Shown one piece after another: positions 15,357 to 26,022 of a stretch of DNA of 64,000 bases. How positions within the stretch are numbered: position 1 is the first letter of the stretch; each line of letters begins with the position of its first letter. This stretch comes from Brevundimonas sp. NIBR11 (GTDB lineage: Bacteria > Pseudomonadota > Alphaproteobacteria > Caulobacterales > Caulobacteraceae). The notes beneath the pieces are model-generated. The model ran no database searches and was not told the origin of the DNA. It worked only from the letters and a program-made list of their open reading frames with translations. A program made the translations under genes and the position numbers. Location of the stretch: positions 2,832,001-2,896,000 of the forward strand of contig NZ_CP115465.1 of the NCBI RefSeq assembly GCF_027912535.1, read 5' to 3'.

Positions 15357-18025
15357 CACAGCAACTCGCGGTGGGTGACGATGGCCTTGGGCAGGCGGAT
15401 CAGGATGCGGGTTCCGGGGCGGGCCTCGTCGCCGTCGTGGATCGGGCTGGCGGCGGCGATGCGGCCCTGCATGGCCTCGACGAAGCCCTTGGCGATGGCG
15501 AGGCCGAGGCCCACGCCCTTGGCGCGGTCCGTGGGTTCGTCCATGCGTTGGAATTTGTCGAAGACGCGTTCGAGCTCGGCGGTGGGGATGCCCCGGCCTT
15601 CGTCCTCGATGGAGATGACGACCGAGCCGCGGTCCTCGTAGGCGGCCAGTTCGATGGCGGAACCGTCGGGGGAATAGGCGATGGCGTTCTCGAGAATGTT
15701 GACCAGGGCCTGTTCCAGAAGGCCGTCGTCGGCCTTCACCAGGCTGAGCTCGGCCGGGAAGTCGCGCGTGACGGTGCGGGCGCCGAGACGGCGGGCGATG
15801 CGTTCGGCCGCCGCGTTGAGGATGTCACGGACATCGATCCACTCGGCCCGGACGTGAAGAGCGCCGCCCTCCAGCCGGGTCATGTCGAGAAGGTCGCCGA
15901 CATAGCGGTTCAGCCGCTCGGCCTCCTCGCGGATGCTGAGCATGAGGTCGTCGCGGACCTCCTGCGACAGGCCCTCGCCGTAGTCGATCAGGGTCGTGGC
16001 CGAGCCGAGGACGGTGGACAGGGGCGTCCGCAGGTCGTGACTGACCGAGTTCATCAAGACGGCGCGGAAGCGATCGGCGCGGCGCAGGGTCTCGGTCTCG
16101 ACCGCCTGGCCGGCGAGGTCGGCGCGTTCGATGGCGACGGCGCCCTGATCGAGCAGGGCCAGCGCCAGCCGTTCCTCGTCAGAGCCGGGGGCGAGGGCGT
16201 CGGCCTCGATGCCGGCGACGCCGACGCGGCCGCGCACGCCCTGGAGCGGGCGGAAGGTCCAGGAGGCCTGGGGCAGGGTGCCGGTGCCGAAACCGGCGGC
16301 CTCGCCATGCTCCCAGGCCCAGCGGGCGGCGGCCATGGCGGCGGCTCCGAGGGCGGGAGTGTCCGGGGCGCCGGCGGCGATGACGATGTCGTCGCCCTGC
16401 GGAAGGAGGACCACGGCCTTGGCGGAGGCGGCCTCGGCGGCCTGTTCGGCGAGGACTGTCGCGGTGGCCTGACGGTCGTCGGCGCCGGCCAGGGCCTCGC
16501 TGGCGCCGAGCAGGGCCGAGACGGCGGCGGCGCGACGCTGGGTGCGGCCGGCCTGCTCGCGGACGCGGCCCGCCAGCACGCCGGTCAGCAGGGCGACGCC
16601 CCAGAAGACGACGAGGGTCAGGACGTCGGTCGGGGAGCCGATGGCGAAGCTGTAGCGCGGCTGGAGGAACAGGAAGTTGTAGATCAGGAAGGCCGCCGTC
16701 GCCGCCGTCAGGGCGGGACGCAGACCGTAGAGGGCGCCCGCCGCGACCACGGCCGCAAGATAGATGACGCCGAGATCGACCCGCTCGAACGCCTGGTCCA
16801 GGCCGAGGGCCGTGAGGGTCGCCAGGCCGATGAAACCGGCGCCGATGGCATAACCGCGCCCGGCCGCCGGGCTCGGGGCGGACGCCGGTCTGGGCGCGGC
16901 GGTCGGCGCTTCTCCGGCGTCGGTGACGATGTGGATCGCCGCGCCGCTGGACGAGCGCAGCAAGGCGACGGCCAGCGAGCGACCGAACAGGTCGCGCCAG
17001 GGGCTGGAGCGCCCCTTGCCTACGACGATCTGGGTCACATGGTTGCGCTGAACGTGGTCCATGACGGTGCGGACGACGTCGTCTCCGGTCAGGGTCACCG
17101 TTCGGGCGCCCAACTGTTCGGCCAGCTTCAGCGCCTCCGAGAGCCGGGCGGCGCCCTCGGCGGACACGGCGGCGCGGTCCACCGTGGCGACGGTCCAGGG
17201 CGCGTCCATCATCATGCCGGACAGGCGCCGACCCGCCCGGACGAGGGGCGCGGCCATGGCGTCGCCGCCGATCAGGACGAGGATGCGTGCGCCCGCCGCC
17301 CAGGGACCGGACACGCCCTTCTCGCGCAGATGGACCAGCAACTGGTCGTCCACGGTCTCCGCGGCGCGGCGCAGGGCGAGTTCGCGGAGCGCCGTCAGGT
17401 TCTCGACCTTGAAGAAATTCTCCGACGCCAGCCGGGCGGTCTCGGGGACGTACACCTTGCCCTCGGCGAGACGCTTGCGGAGTTCGTCGGGGGTGATGTC
17501 CACGACCTCGATGTCGTCGGCGCGGGCGAGGGCGCTGTCGGGGACGGTCTCGCGCTGGCGGGCGCCGGTGATGCGCAGGACGACGTCGGACAGGCTCTCC
17601 AGATGCTGGACGTTCAGCGTCGTCCAGACGTCGATCCCGGCCTTCAATATCTCCTCAACGTCCTGCCAGCGTTTGGGGTGGCGCGAGCCCGGCGCGTTGG
17701 AGTGGGCGTATTCGTCGACCAGCAGCAGGCCCGGACGACGTGCGATGGCGCCGTCGATGTCGAACTCCATCAGGGCGCGGCCCTTGTAGTCGACGGGGTT
17801 GCGGGCCAGCACCTCGAGCCCGCGCAGGAGGCTTTCGGTCTCGCGGCGGCCGTGGGTCTCGACCAGACCGACCAGGACGTCCTCACCCTCGGCTTTTCGG
17901 CGGCGCGCGGCGCGAAGCATTTCGTAGGTCTTGCCGACGCCGGGAGACATGCCGAGAAAGACCTTCAGCCGGCCCCGCTTGCGCGAGGTCGGCTGTGGGG
18001 CGTCGACGCTGGAAGGCTCGGCCAA
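15356..18025 (-). CDS. kdpD: KdpD, potassium sensor histidine kinase
   Basis: An 889-residue sensor kinase. The N-terminal KdpD domain has a Walker-A-like GMSPGVGKT (about 25-33). A universal-stress-protein-like domain follows (about 250-370, with GKGRSSPW), then four closely spaced membrane helices (about 400-500), a GAF-like region, a HisKA domain with the phosphorylated His in SHDLRTPLS (near 665), and HATPase_c with IEDEGRGIP and GVGLGLAIAKG. The length matches E. coli KdpD (894). TTG 18025 follows the kdpC stop directly, so translation is coupled. A very long plus-strand open frame opposite this gene is a GC-rich codon artefact. Confidence 0.96.
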   Translation of the reverse strand: MAEPSSVDAPQPTSRKRGRLKVFLGMSPGVGKTYEMLRAARRRKAEGEDVLVGLVETHGRRETESLLRGLEVLARNPVDYKGRALMEFDIDGAIARRPGLLLVDEYAHSNAPGSRHPKRWQDVEEILKAGIDVWTTLNVQHLESLSDVVLRITGARQRETVPDSALARADDIEVVDITPDELRKRLAEGKVYVPETARLASENFFKVENLTALRELALRRAAETVDDQLLVHLREKGVSGPWAAGARILVLIGGDAMAAPLVRAGRRLSGMMMDAPWTVATVDRAAVSAEGAARLSEALKLAEQLGARTVTLTGDDVVRTVMDHVQRNHVTQIVVGKGRSSPWRDLFGRSLAVALLRSSSGAAIHIVTDAGEAPTAAPRPASAPSPAAGRGYAIGAGFIGLATLTALGLDQAFERVDLGVIYLAAVVAAGALYGLRPALTAATAAFLIYNFLFLQPRYSFAIGSPTDVLTLVVFWGVALLTGVLAGRVREQAGRTQRRAAAVSALLGASEALAGADDRQATATVLAEQAAEAASAKAVVLLPQGDDIVIAAGAPDTPALGAAAMAAARWAWEHGEAAGFGTGTLPQASWTFRPLQGVRGRVGVAGIEADALAPGSDEERLALALLDQGAVAIERADLAGQAVETETLRRADRFRAVLMNSVSHDLRTPLSTVLGSATTLIDYGEGLSQEVRDDLMLSIREEAERLNRYVGDLLDMTRLEGGALHVRAEWIDVRDILNAAAERIARRLGARTVTRDFPAELSLVKADDGLLEQALVNILENAIAYSPDGSAIELAAYEDRGSVVISIEDEGRGIPTAELERVFDKFQRMDEPTDRAKGVGLGLAIAKGFVEAMQGRIAAASPIHDGDEARPGTRILIRLPKAIVTHRELL

Positions 18026-18595
18026 CTAGCCGGCCAGGGCGTCCAACGCCCGGTTGGTCATCAGGACGTTCACGCGCGGCTGGCCGATGAAGCCGAGCAA
18101 CGGCGTTTCGGTATGGCGGTCGATCACGCTCTGCACCTCTTCGACGGTCAGGCCTCGGGCCGTCGCGATGCGGGCGGCCTGAAGACGGGCATAGGCCGGT
18201 GAGATGTCCGGGTCGAGTCCCGAACCGGAGGCCGTGACCGCGTCGGCCGGCAGGACCGAGGCGCCGGTGTCGGCGCGGATGGCGTCGGCGTCGGTCTTGA
18301 TCCGCGCGGCGAGGTCCGGGTTGAGCGGCCCGAGGTTGGAGCCCGACGAGGCGGCGGCGTCGTAGCCGTCGCCGGCCGCGGATGGACGGGGGTGCAGATA
18401 GCCGGCCTCGGCGAAAGGCTGGCCGATCAGGGAGGAGCCCTGCACCGCGCCGTCGGCGCCGCGAACCAGACTGCCGTTGGCCTGGGCCGGGAACAGGCCC
18501 TGGGCGAAGCCGGTGATGGCCAGAGGATAGGCGAGGCCCAGGACCAGGGTGAACAGGGCCGTCATGACGACGGCGGGGCGAAGGTGGGCGAGCAT
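18026..18595 (-). CDS. kdpC: KdpC, potassium-transporting ATPase subunit C
   Basis: A 189-residue subunit that stabilises and assists KdpB in the KdpFABC high-affinity potassium pump. One N-terminal membrane helix (residues 7-28, PAVVMTALFTLVLGLAYPLAI) is followed by TGFAQGLFPAQANGSLV and a periplasmic domain with GSSLIGQPF, YLHPRPSAAGDGYDAAASSGSNLGP and the late DPDISPAYA segment, all typical of KdpC. It is separated from kdpB by a porin gene and a small membrane-peptide gene, an unusual insertion into an otherwise standard kdpFABC order. Confidence 0.97.
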   Translation of the reverse strand: MLAHLRPAVVMTALFTLVLGLAYPLAITGFAQGLFPAQANGSLVRGADGAVQGSSLIGQPFAEAGYLHPRPSAAGDGYDAAASSGSNLGPLNPDLAARIKTDADAIRADTGASVLPADAVTASGSGLDPDISPAYARLQAARIATARGLTVEEVQSVIDRHTETPLLGFIGQPRVNVLMTNRALDALAG

Positions 18596-18607
18596 GTCGG
18601 GCGCTCC

Positions 18608-19315
18608 TTAGAAGACGGCCTTCAGCGAGGCCACGGCGCGCGCGCCGTAGATGTCGCCGAAGTCGTGCTGGTCGGTGTCGTGGTAGCGGACATCGAGAGC
18701 GAGATTGTCGATCAGCTGGTAGGCCGCGCCGAAGTTCCACGTGGTGTAATCGAAGTCGGACGACAGGACCTGACGGCCAAGCGCGCCAGAGATCGTCCAT
18801 TTTTCGGCGGGGCTGACGGCGGCGTTCGCCTCGACATAGGTCGCCTCGTCTTCCGAGGCCCCGAAGAAATCGGGCGACCAGTAGACGGCGGCTCCGACCG
18901 TGGCCGGACCGACAGCACGCGACGCGGCGGCTTTCAGCTCGACGTAGTCGTAGTCGGCGCCGTCCGGCTGCCCGGCATAGAGATAGCCGACCACGCCGAG
19001 GTCGAGGCTCCAGCCGGAGACCTCGGGACGGAAGCCGCCGTAGAGGTCGGCCTCCGCATCGGTGTCTCCATCGCCGGGGAAGGCGACGTTCGAGGCCCAG
19101 GCGCCGGCGTAGAACTGGCCCGTCGTGACGTCGGCGCCGGCGGAGATCGCGGGGTCTTCCTCCGTCTGGCTGACGCCCCGGAAGACGTAGTCGGAGGTCG
19201 CGGCGGCGTTGAACGACCACTGCGGGCCGGTGGTCTGGGCGGCGGCCTGTGCGGCGAGCGATCCGAGGGTCAGGAGCGCGGTGATCGCGACGGCCGTGCG
19301 GGTTTGAGTTTCCAT
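18608..19315 (-). CDS. TorF-family putative porin (TIGR02001-like)
   Basis: A 235-residue outer-membrane protein. A cleavable signal peptide (about residues 1-26, ending AAQAAAQ) precedes FNAAATSDYVFRGVSQTEEDPAISAGADV, the hallmark start of the TorF/TIGR02001 family. Alternating aromatic strands run to the C-terminal Phe expected of an outer-membrane beta-barrel. The family is believed to form porin-like barrels; its substrate is not established. It lies between kdpB and kdpC, 12 bases upstream of kdpC, so it is very probably induced with the potassium pump. Delivery of potassium across the outer membrane is a plausible inferred role. Confidence 0.88.
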   Translation of the reverse strand: METQTRTAVAITALLTLGSLAAQAAAQTTGPQWSFNAAATSDYVFRGVSQTEEDPAISAGADVTTGQFYAGAWASNVAFPGDGDTDAEADLYGGFRPEVSGWSLDLGVVGYLYAGQPDGADYDYVELKAAASRAVGPATVGAAVYWSPDFFGASEDEATYVEANAAVSPAEKWTISGALGRQVLSSDFDYTTWNFGAAYQLIDNLALDVRYHDTDQHDFGDIYGARAVASLKAVF

Positions 19316-19318
19316 TGT

Positions 19319-19473
19319 CTATTCCTTGAGTGCGGCGGCCGGAACCGGCGCGGGTCTGTCGGTCTGGCCGGCGTCGTCGTGGCGCGGGATCAGGGCGGCC
19401 ACGACGATGGCGGCTATGAAGAAGAGGGCGAACCAGGCGTCGTTCTTGCCGGCGGCCTTGAAGCGGCGGGACA

Positions 19474-19474
<1 letters not shown>
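19319..19474 (-). CDS. 51-residue single-helix membrane peptide in the kdp operon
   Basis: A short gene whose ATG at 19472-19474 overlaps the kdpB stop in an ATGA junction and whose TAG lies three bases before the porin start. The product begins with a basic MSRRFKAAGKND, has one hydrophobic helix (about residues 14-30, WFALFFIAAIVVAALIP), and ends in a proline/alanine-rich hydrophilic tail. The overlap on one side and near-abutment on the other argue that it is translated. It is not KdpF (found at 23268-23351) and I recognise no family. It may be an accessory subunit of the pump or a partner of the porin. Confidence 0.7.
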
Positions 19475-21537
<2,063 letters not shown>

Positions 21538-21550
21538 TGGGGGTGTCCGA

Positions 21551-23254
21551 TCACTGAACCCCGCCGAGCATCTGGAAATGCTCGACGATGGGACCGAGGG
21601 CGAGGGCCGGGAAGAACTGCAAGCCCCCGAGGATGAGGATGACGCCGATCAGAAGGCCCACGAACTGCAGGCCGTCGGTCGGAAGGGTTCCGGTCGAGGG
21701 GGCGAGCTTGGGCTTGGCGACCAAAGCGCCGGCGATGGCCAGGACTGCGACGGCGGGGACGAACCGCCCCATCAGCATGCCGATGCCCAGCGTCGTGTTC
21801 CACCAGGGGGCGTTGGCCGTCAGGCCCGCGAAGGCCGAGCCGTTGTTCGCCGCGGCGGAGGTGTAGGCGTAGAGCATCTCCGACAGGCCATGCGGCCCAT
21901 GGTTCAGCAGGCCGTCCATGGCGGTCGGGAAGACCGCCGCGATCGCCGTGAAGCCGAGGATGGCCAGCGGCAGGACCAGGACCGCGATCATGGCGAACTG
22001 GATCTCGCGCGCCTCGATCTTCTTGCCGAGATATTCGGGCGTGCGACCGACCATCAGGCCGGCGACGAAGACCGCCAGCATGGCCATGACGGCCATGATC
22101 GCGATGCCCGAGCCAATGCCGCCGGGCAGGATCTCGCCCAGCTGCATCAGGAACATCTGGATGCCGCCGGACAGGGGCAGGTAACTGCCGTGCATTGAGT
22201 TGACCGAGCCGTTGGAGGCGCCAGTGGTCTGGGCGGCCCAGGTGACGGAGGCCGGCACGCCGAACCGGGTCTCCTTGCCTTCCATATTGACCGGCTGTTC
22301 GATGCCGGCGGCGACCAGGGCAGGGGCGGGCTGGCTTTCGACGACGTACATGCCGGCGGCGCAGGTCGCGAGAAGAACGAAGGCGGCGGCCACGAGGGCG
22401 CGCACATCCTTCTTCGCCAGGACGCTGCGCCCGAAGGCGAAGAAGGCGGCCCAGCCCATGACGTTGATCGCCACGGCCGTGATCAGATTGGTCAGGGGCG
22501 AGGGATTCTCGAACGGGTGGGCGGAGTTGACGTTGAAGACGCCGCCGCCGTTGATGCCCAGTTGCTTGATGGCCTCCTGGCTGGCGGCCGGAAACAGGGA
22601 GAGGGTCTGGCTTCCGCCTTCGAGGCCGGTCGCCGCGGCGGAGGCCGAGAGGCTCTGCACCACCCCGAGGCCCGCCAGCACCATCGCCAGCGCGATGGAG
22701 AGCGGCAGCAGCACATAGAGGGTGGTCCGCGTCAGGTCGGCCCAGAAGTTGCCCACGCCCTCGCCGCGATCGGCGACGAAGGCCCGCGCCAGGGCCGCGG
22801 CGATGGTCGCGCCAGTGGCGGCCGAGAGGAAATTCTGGGTCGTGAAGCCGACCATCTGGCTGAAGGTCGAGGCCGTGGTTTCACCGCCGTAGGACTGCCA
22901 GTTGGTGTTGGTGACGAAGCTGACGGCCGTATTGAAGGCCAGATGTGGCGACAGTCCCGCAAAACCCTGTGGGTTCAGAGGAAGGACGCCCTGAAGGCGC
23001 AGGATGGCGAACAGGAGAAAGAAGCCGACGGCGTTGAAGGCGATCAGGGCGCCGGCGTAGCCGACCCAGCCCTGGCTGCGTTTCGGATCGATGCCGGACG
23101 CGCGATAGAAGACGCCTTCCACCGGTTTGAACACCGGGTCGAGCCAGGTCCGCTCGCCGTTCCAGACGCGCGACATGTAGATCCCGATCGGCCAGGCCAG
23201 CAGCACCGACAGACCGAGCGTCAGGGCGATTTCCGCCCAGCCTTGGATGGTCAT
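21551..23254 (-). CDS. kdpA: KdpA, potassium-binding and translocating subunit
   Basis: A 567-residue polytopic membrane protein, the potassium-channel-like subunit of KdpFABC. It begins with a membrane helix and the typical [33 protein letters not shown] segment. It includes [10 protein letters not shown], a selectivity-filter-type sequence, and the family's [19 protein letters not shown] and [13 protein letters not shown] blocks. About ten helices are apparent. The kdpF stop lies 13 bases upstream of its ATG. Confidence 0.98.
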   Translation of the reverse strand: MTIQGWAEIALTLGLSVLLAWPIGIYMSRVWNGERTWLDPVFKPVEGVFYRASGIDPKRSQGWVGYAGALIAFNAVGFFLLFAILRLQGVLPLNPQGFAGLSPHLAFNTAVSFVTNTNWQSYGGETTASTFSQMVGFTTQNFLSAATGATIAAALARAFVADRGEGVGNFWADLTRTTLYVLLPLSIALAMVLAGLGVVQSLSASAAATGLEGGSQTLSLFPAASQEAIKQLGINGGGVFNVNSAHPFENPSPLTNLITAVAINVMGWAAFFAFGRSVLAKKDVRALVAAAFVLLATCAAGMYVVESQPAPALVAAGIEQPVNMEGKETRFGVPASVTWAAQTTGASNGSVNSMHGSYLPLSGGIQMFLMQLGEILPGGIGSGIAIMAVMAMLAVFVAGLMVGRTPEYLGKKIEAREIQFAMIAVLVLPLAILGFTAIAAVFPTAMDGLLNHGPHGLSEMLYAYTSAAANNGSAFAGLTANAPWWNTTLGIGMLMGRFVPAVAVLAIAGALVAKPKLAPSTGTLPTDGLQFVGLLIGVILILGGLQFFPALALGPIVEHFQMLGGVQ

Positions 23255-23267
23255 CGTGGCGGCTCCT

Positions 23268-23351
23268 TCAGAACCGCTCGGGGCGCAGCAGGGCCGCGAT
23301 CATGTAGACGGCGACCACGACGGCCCCGGCTCCCCAGAGAAGGGCGACCAT
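23268..23351 (-). CDS. kdpF: KdpF, small stabilising peptide of the Kdp pump
   Basis: A 27-residue single-helix peptide (start [12 protein letters not shown], end LLRPERF) placed immediately before kdpA. Its length and the ALLRPERF ending fit KdpF, which has the form of a short helix followed by xLxxPExF. GGAGGG lies about six bases before the ATG at 23349-23351. KdpF binds at the KdpA/KdpB interface and stabilises the complex (family knowledge). The gene is too short for ordinary gene callers. Confidence 0.9.
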   Translation of the reverse strand: MVALLWGAGAVVVAVYMIAALLRPERF

Positions 23352-23353
23352 CG

Positions 23354-23437
23354 TCACACCCTCCGCAGGGCTGAGGCGAGGACGGCCAAGAGCACGAACG
23401 CCCCCCCGCCCAGCGCCAGAAAAAAAAGATCGGCCAT
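23354..23437 (-). CDS. 27-residue membrane peptide heading the kdp operon
   Basis: A short frame ending two bases before the kdpF start and beginning at ATG 23435-23437. GGAGG is placed eight bases upstream. The product is almost entirely one hydrophobic helix (MADLFFLALGGGAFVLLAVL...) with a basic LRRV end. It is the same length as KdpF, and the strong ribosome site and tight spacing support translation. A similar tiny gene ahead of kdpF occurs in other proteobacteria as I recall, but its role is unknown. It may be a second KdpF-like stabiliser. Confidence 0.75.
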   Translation of the reverse strand: MADLFFLALGGGAFVLLAVLASALRRV

Positions 23438-23602
23438 GTGAGGCGCCTCCAGATTTGAGGAGGCGGAAGGACCACAAAGCCGCGTAACGGCTCCATGCGA
23501 CTCTCCCGACCGGGCATAACAGCCGCATAAAAACTGCGTTGCGCCGGGCGACCGGCGCACGAAAACGCCCGACGCGGGGCGCGCCGGGCGGGTGTCGCGC
23601 CG

Positions 23603-23788
23603 TCAGGCTTCGAGGACGGTGACGATATGGCCGGGGTGGCTGTCCGCCTCGGCCTCCGCATGTCGCAGGGCCGTTCGGCGATCCAGGAAGATGCCGCTGA
23701 ACAGGTCGTCACTGGACCGCAGCCGCCAACGGCCTTTCTCCGGCAGCACCTCGATGGCGGCCGGCGGCGGATCGAGGGCGAGACTCAT
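23603..23788 (-). CDS. Small soluble protein, DUF2188-like pattern
   Basis: A 61-residue protein with the layout IEVLPEKGRWRLRSSDDLFSGIFLDRRTALRHAEAEA. A beta strand with a Trp, a loop, a strand and then an Ala-rich helix resemble the small DUF2188 fold; this is pattern resemblance only. Its ATG overlaps the stop of the upstream 66-residue gene (23785-23988 ATGA junction), so it is the last gene of a three-gene unit. The following 165 bases to the kdp leader peptide show no terminator with a T-run. Confidence 0.6.
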   Translation of the reverse strand: MSLALDPPPAAIEVLPEKGRWRLRSSDDLFSGIFLDRRTALRHAEAEADSHPGHIVTVLEA

Positions 23789-23985
23789 CGCCGAGCACTC
23801 GACAGGGCGTCGGCCTGACGTTGCAGCGTGCGGGCGATGCGGTTGGCTGCGCTGCGGGAGCGGAAGGGTCGGGTGCAGGCGCCGTTGAGGACGATGCTCC
23901 AGCCGCCAGCCCGGGCGACGACCGCATAGACCTTGGCCTTCGGGGCGCTCCGGGCCACGGAATGGTCCACACAGCCGGTCATCAT
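23785..23985 (-). CDS. Small basic protein, second DUF2188-like member
   Basis: A 66-residue Arg-rich protein (KAKVYAVVARAGGWSIVLNG, then FRSRSAANRIARTLQ). It has the same strand-Trp-strand-helix order as its neighbour at 23603-23788, suggesting an old duplication. It overlaps both neighbours by four bases, so the three genes are translationally coupled. No named function. Confidence 0.6.
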   Translation of the reverse strand: MMTGCVDHSVARSAPKAKVYAVVARAGGWSIVLNGACTRPFRSRSAANRIARTLQRQADALSSARR

Positions 23986-24125
23986 CGCACCGACCTCCGC
24001 TGCATCGGTGTCGGCGAAACTGCTGCGCCGAAGGCCGCCCCGACCATCGCCATGGTCATGCGCCAGATCGAGGGTGGATGATCCTTGGCGCCGGCGGGGC
24101 GGAACGGGACGGGATCGTGGTTCAT
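23982..24125 (-). CDS. 47-residue hypothetical peptide
   Basis: First gene of the three-gene unit. ATG 24123-24125 is preceded by AAAGGAG with a six-base spacer, one of the best ribosome sites in the window. The product has a Pro-rich start (MNHDPVPFRPAGAKDHPPSI), a short hydrophobic segment (MTMAMVGAAFGAAVS) that may insert in the membrane, and a basic end. The stop overlaps the next gene. It is divergent from metK, with about 220 bases between starts. Confidence 0.6.
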   Translation of the reverse strand: MNHDPVPFRPAGAKDHPPSIWRMTMAMVGAAFGAAVSPTPMQRRSVR

Positions 24126-24278
24126 GTGAGACTCCTTTCGGCGCCGCATCTCACCTCGGATGGTCGTAACGTCGCCATTTCGAAGCGCGACCGAACCATC
24201 ATGTTTTCGTAAAGGGCTCGTCCGATCCGCGGGGAGAGGAATTTCATCGTGCGTCCCCCGCCGACACCCTCTCTTGAT

Positions 24279-24300
24279 CATATAAGCATATCTTTATATG
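24279..24300. promoter_or_regulatory. A/T-rich palindrome upstream of metK (candidate SAM/SAH-responsive operator)
   Basis: A 22-base near-palindrome with perfect outer half sites CATATAA (24279-24285) and TTATATG (24294-24300), matching at 18 of 22 positions overall. It stands out in a GC-rich background, 45 bases upstream of the metK start. From memory, ArsR-family regulators of the methionine cycle in alphaproteobacteria bind ATATAAAG/CTTTATAT-type palindromes at metK, ahcY and metH. That assignment is inference. Confidence 0.55.
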
Positions 24301-24345
24301 TCTCCAGCCACCCCGCCGCGATGCGGCCGCCCGGAGCGATCTGAC

Positions 24346-25542
24346 TTGTCCCGTTCTTCCTTCCTCTTCACCTCTGAAAGCGTTTCCGAGGGCCACCCCG
24401 ACAAGGTTGCCGACCGCATCTCCGACACGGTCGTGGACCTGTTCCTGTCCAAGGACCCCTATGCCCGCGTGGCGTGCGAGACCCTGACGACGACGAACCT
24501 GGTGGTGCTGGCCGGCGAGATCCGCGGCCACGGCATCATGGACACCAAGGGCGAGTGGGCCCCCGGCGTACAAGCCGAGATCGAGGCCGCCGTTCGGGCC
24601 GCCGTCAAGGACATCGGCTACGAGCAGGCCGGCTTCCACTGGGACAAGTTCGAGTTCATCAACCGCCTGCACGGTCAGTCCGCCGACATCGCGGTCGGCG
24701 TGGACGCCGCCGGCAACAAGGATGAGGGCGCGGGCGACCAAGGGATCATGTTCGGTTACGCCTCGAACGAGACGCCGGAACTGATGCCGGCCACACTGCA
24801 GTACAGCCACAACATCCTGAAGCGCCTGGCCGAGGTCCGTCACGGCGGCGACAAGCGCCTCGAGCCGGACGCCAAGTCGCAGGTCACGATCCAGTACATC
24901 GACGGCAAGCCGGTCAAGGCGACCTCGATCGTCCTGTCGACCCAGCACGCCGCCGGCCTGTCGTCGGAACAGGTGGCCGAAATCGTCAAGCCCTACATCC
25001 TCGAAGTGCTGCCGGAGGGCTTCACCGACGATGAGACCGTCTGGCACATCAACCCGACCGGCATCTTCGAGATCGGCGGGCCGGACGGCGACGCCGGCGT
25101 GACCGGCCGCAAGATCATCGTCGACACCTACGGCGGCGCGGCGCCGCACGGCGGCGGCGCGTTCTCCGGCAAGGACCCGACCAAGGTCGACCGTTCGGCC
25201 GCCTACGCCTGCCGCTACCTGGCCAAGAACGTCGTGGCCGCCGGCCTCGCCGACCGCTGCACCATCCAGATTTCGTACGCCATCGGCGTGGCCAAGCCCC
25301 AGTCGATCCACGTCGACCTGCACGGCACGGGCAAGGGCGTCTCGGAAGCCAAGCTGGAAGAGAACATCCTGGGTCTGATCGGCGGCGCCACGCCGCGCGC
25401 GATCCGTGAGCACCTGGGCCTCAACAAGCCGATCTACGCCCGCACCGCCGCCTACGGTCACTTTGGCCGCACGCCGGACGCGGACGGCGGCTTCAGCTGG
25501 GAAAAGACCGACCTGGTCGATCAGCTCAAGGCCCTCGCCTGA
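24346..25542 (+). CDS. metK: S-adenosylmethionine synthetase
   Basis: Makes S-adenosylmethionine from methionine and ATP in the cytoplasm. The 398-residue protein starts [16 protein letters not shown], the metK signature with the catalytic His. It carries [12 protein letters not shown] for the ATP/Mg loop and the glycine-rich [16 protein letters not shown]. Length is near the family norm (about 384-400). I chose TTG 24346 because GGAG lies nine bases upstream and homologous sequence begins directly after. An upstream ATG at 24298 falls inside the A/T-rich palindrome and would add an unlikely 16-residue extension. A GC-rich hairpin follows the stop. Confidence 0.97.
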   Translation: MSRSSFLFTSESVSEGHPDKVADRISDTVVDLFLSKDPYARVACETLTTTNLVVLAGEIRGHGIMDTKGEWAPGVQAEIEAAVRAAVKDIGYEQAGFHWDKFEFINRLHGQSADIAVGVDAAGNKDEGAGDQGIMFGYASNETPELMPATLQYSHNILKRLAEVRHGGDKRLEPDAKSQVTIQYIDGKPVKATSIVLSTQHAAGLSSEQVAEIVKPYILEVLPEGFTDDETVWHINPTGIFEIGGPDGDAGVTGRKIIVDTYGGAAPHGGGAFSGKDPTKVDRSAAYACRYLAKNVVAAGLADRCTIQISYAIGVAKPQSIHVDLHGTGKGVSEAKLEENILGLIGGATPRAIREHLGLNKPIYARTAAYGHFGRTPDADGGFSWEKTDLVDQLKALA

Positions 25543-25549
25543 TTTCGAA

Positions 25550-25573
25550 CGGGCGGGGCTTCGGTCCCGCCCG
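25550..25573 (+). terminator. Hairpin terminator after metK
   Basis: CGGGCGGG (25550-25557) pairs perfectly with CCCGCCCG (25566-25573) across an eight-base loop containing TTCGG, starting eight bases after the metK stop. A T-rich tract (GTTTTTC) comes about 16 bases later, so termination is plausible but not textbook. Confidence 0.6.
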
Positions 25574-25635
25574 CCTGTCGTCTTGACGTTTTTCCCGGAC
25601 GGGCATTCTATGCCTGCAAGCCGGAGGTTCGCGTC

Positions 25636-26001
25636 ATGGTTATCCGCTGCATCGTCTTCGTCGCAGCCCTCGCCTCGGCTCTTCCGGCCATGGCTTTCCA
25701 GGCGTCGCCCATGGCCGCGCGCGGCGCCCTGAACGATCAGGCCGCCTATGCCGAACGGATGCGCACCCGGATGCTGGACGCGCCTGCCGGTCCGACCGAT
25801 GCCGTGGATCCCGACCAGAACCCGCGCCGGGCCCGCCGAGCCAACGCTGCGGCGGCCCTGATCAACGCCGGCGACTGCCCCGGCGCACTGGCGCTGGCCG
25901 AACGCGAGCACGACAGCCGGCTCGCCGCCCGGATCACCCTGGTCTGCGCCTCCACCACCGCAGTCTCCTCTCCCGCTCAGACGCCCGAAAGTCCCAACTG
26001 A
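25636..26001 (+). CDS. Small secreted protein, paralogue of the next gene
   Basis: A 121-residue protein with a signal peptide (about residues 1-20, ending ALPAMA). Its core, NPRRARRANAAAALINAGDCPGALALAEREHDSRLAARITLVCA, is nearly repeated in the next gene. Two cysteines in that core could form a disulfide in the periplasm. No family name is known to me. The gene starts 94 bases after metK, beyond the hairpin, and is followed after 21 bases by its paralogue. Confidence 0.75.
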   Translation: MVIRCIVFVAALASALPAMAFQASPMAARGALNDQAAYAERMRTRMLDAPAGPTDAVDPDQNPRRARRANAAAALINAGDCPGALALAEREHDSRLAARITLVCASTTAVSSPAQTPESPN

Positions 26002-26022
26002 GCGCCCGCAGGAACATCGGAA

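Noticed and set aside
15371..18202. 943-codon plus-strand open frame opposite kdpD and kdpC
   Set aside because: Low-complexity Gly/Ala/Asp/Arg translation and lies exactly antisense to clear KdpD and KdpC; an artefact of GC-rich codon usage.
24301..24345. SAM riboswitch upstream of metK
   Set aside because: The interval between the palindrome and the start is too short and shows no SAM-I or SAM-II pseudoknot pattern.
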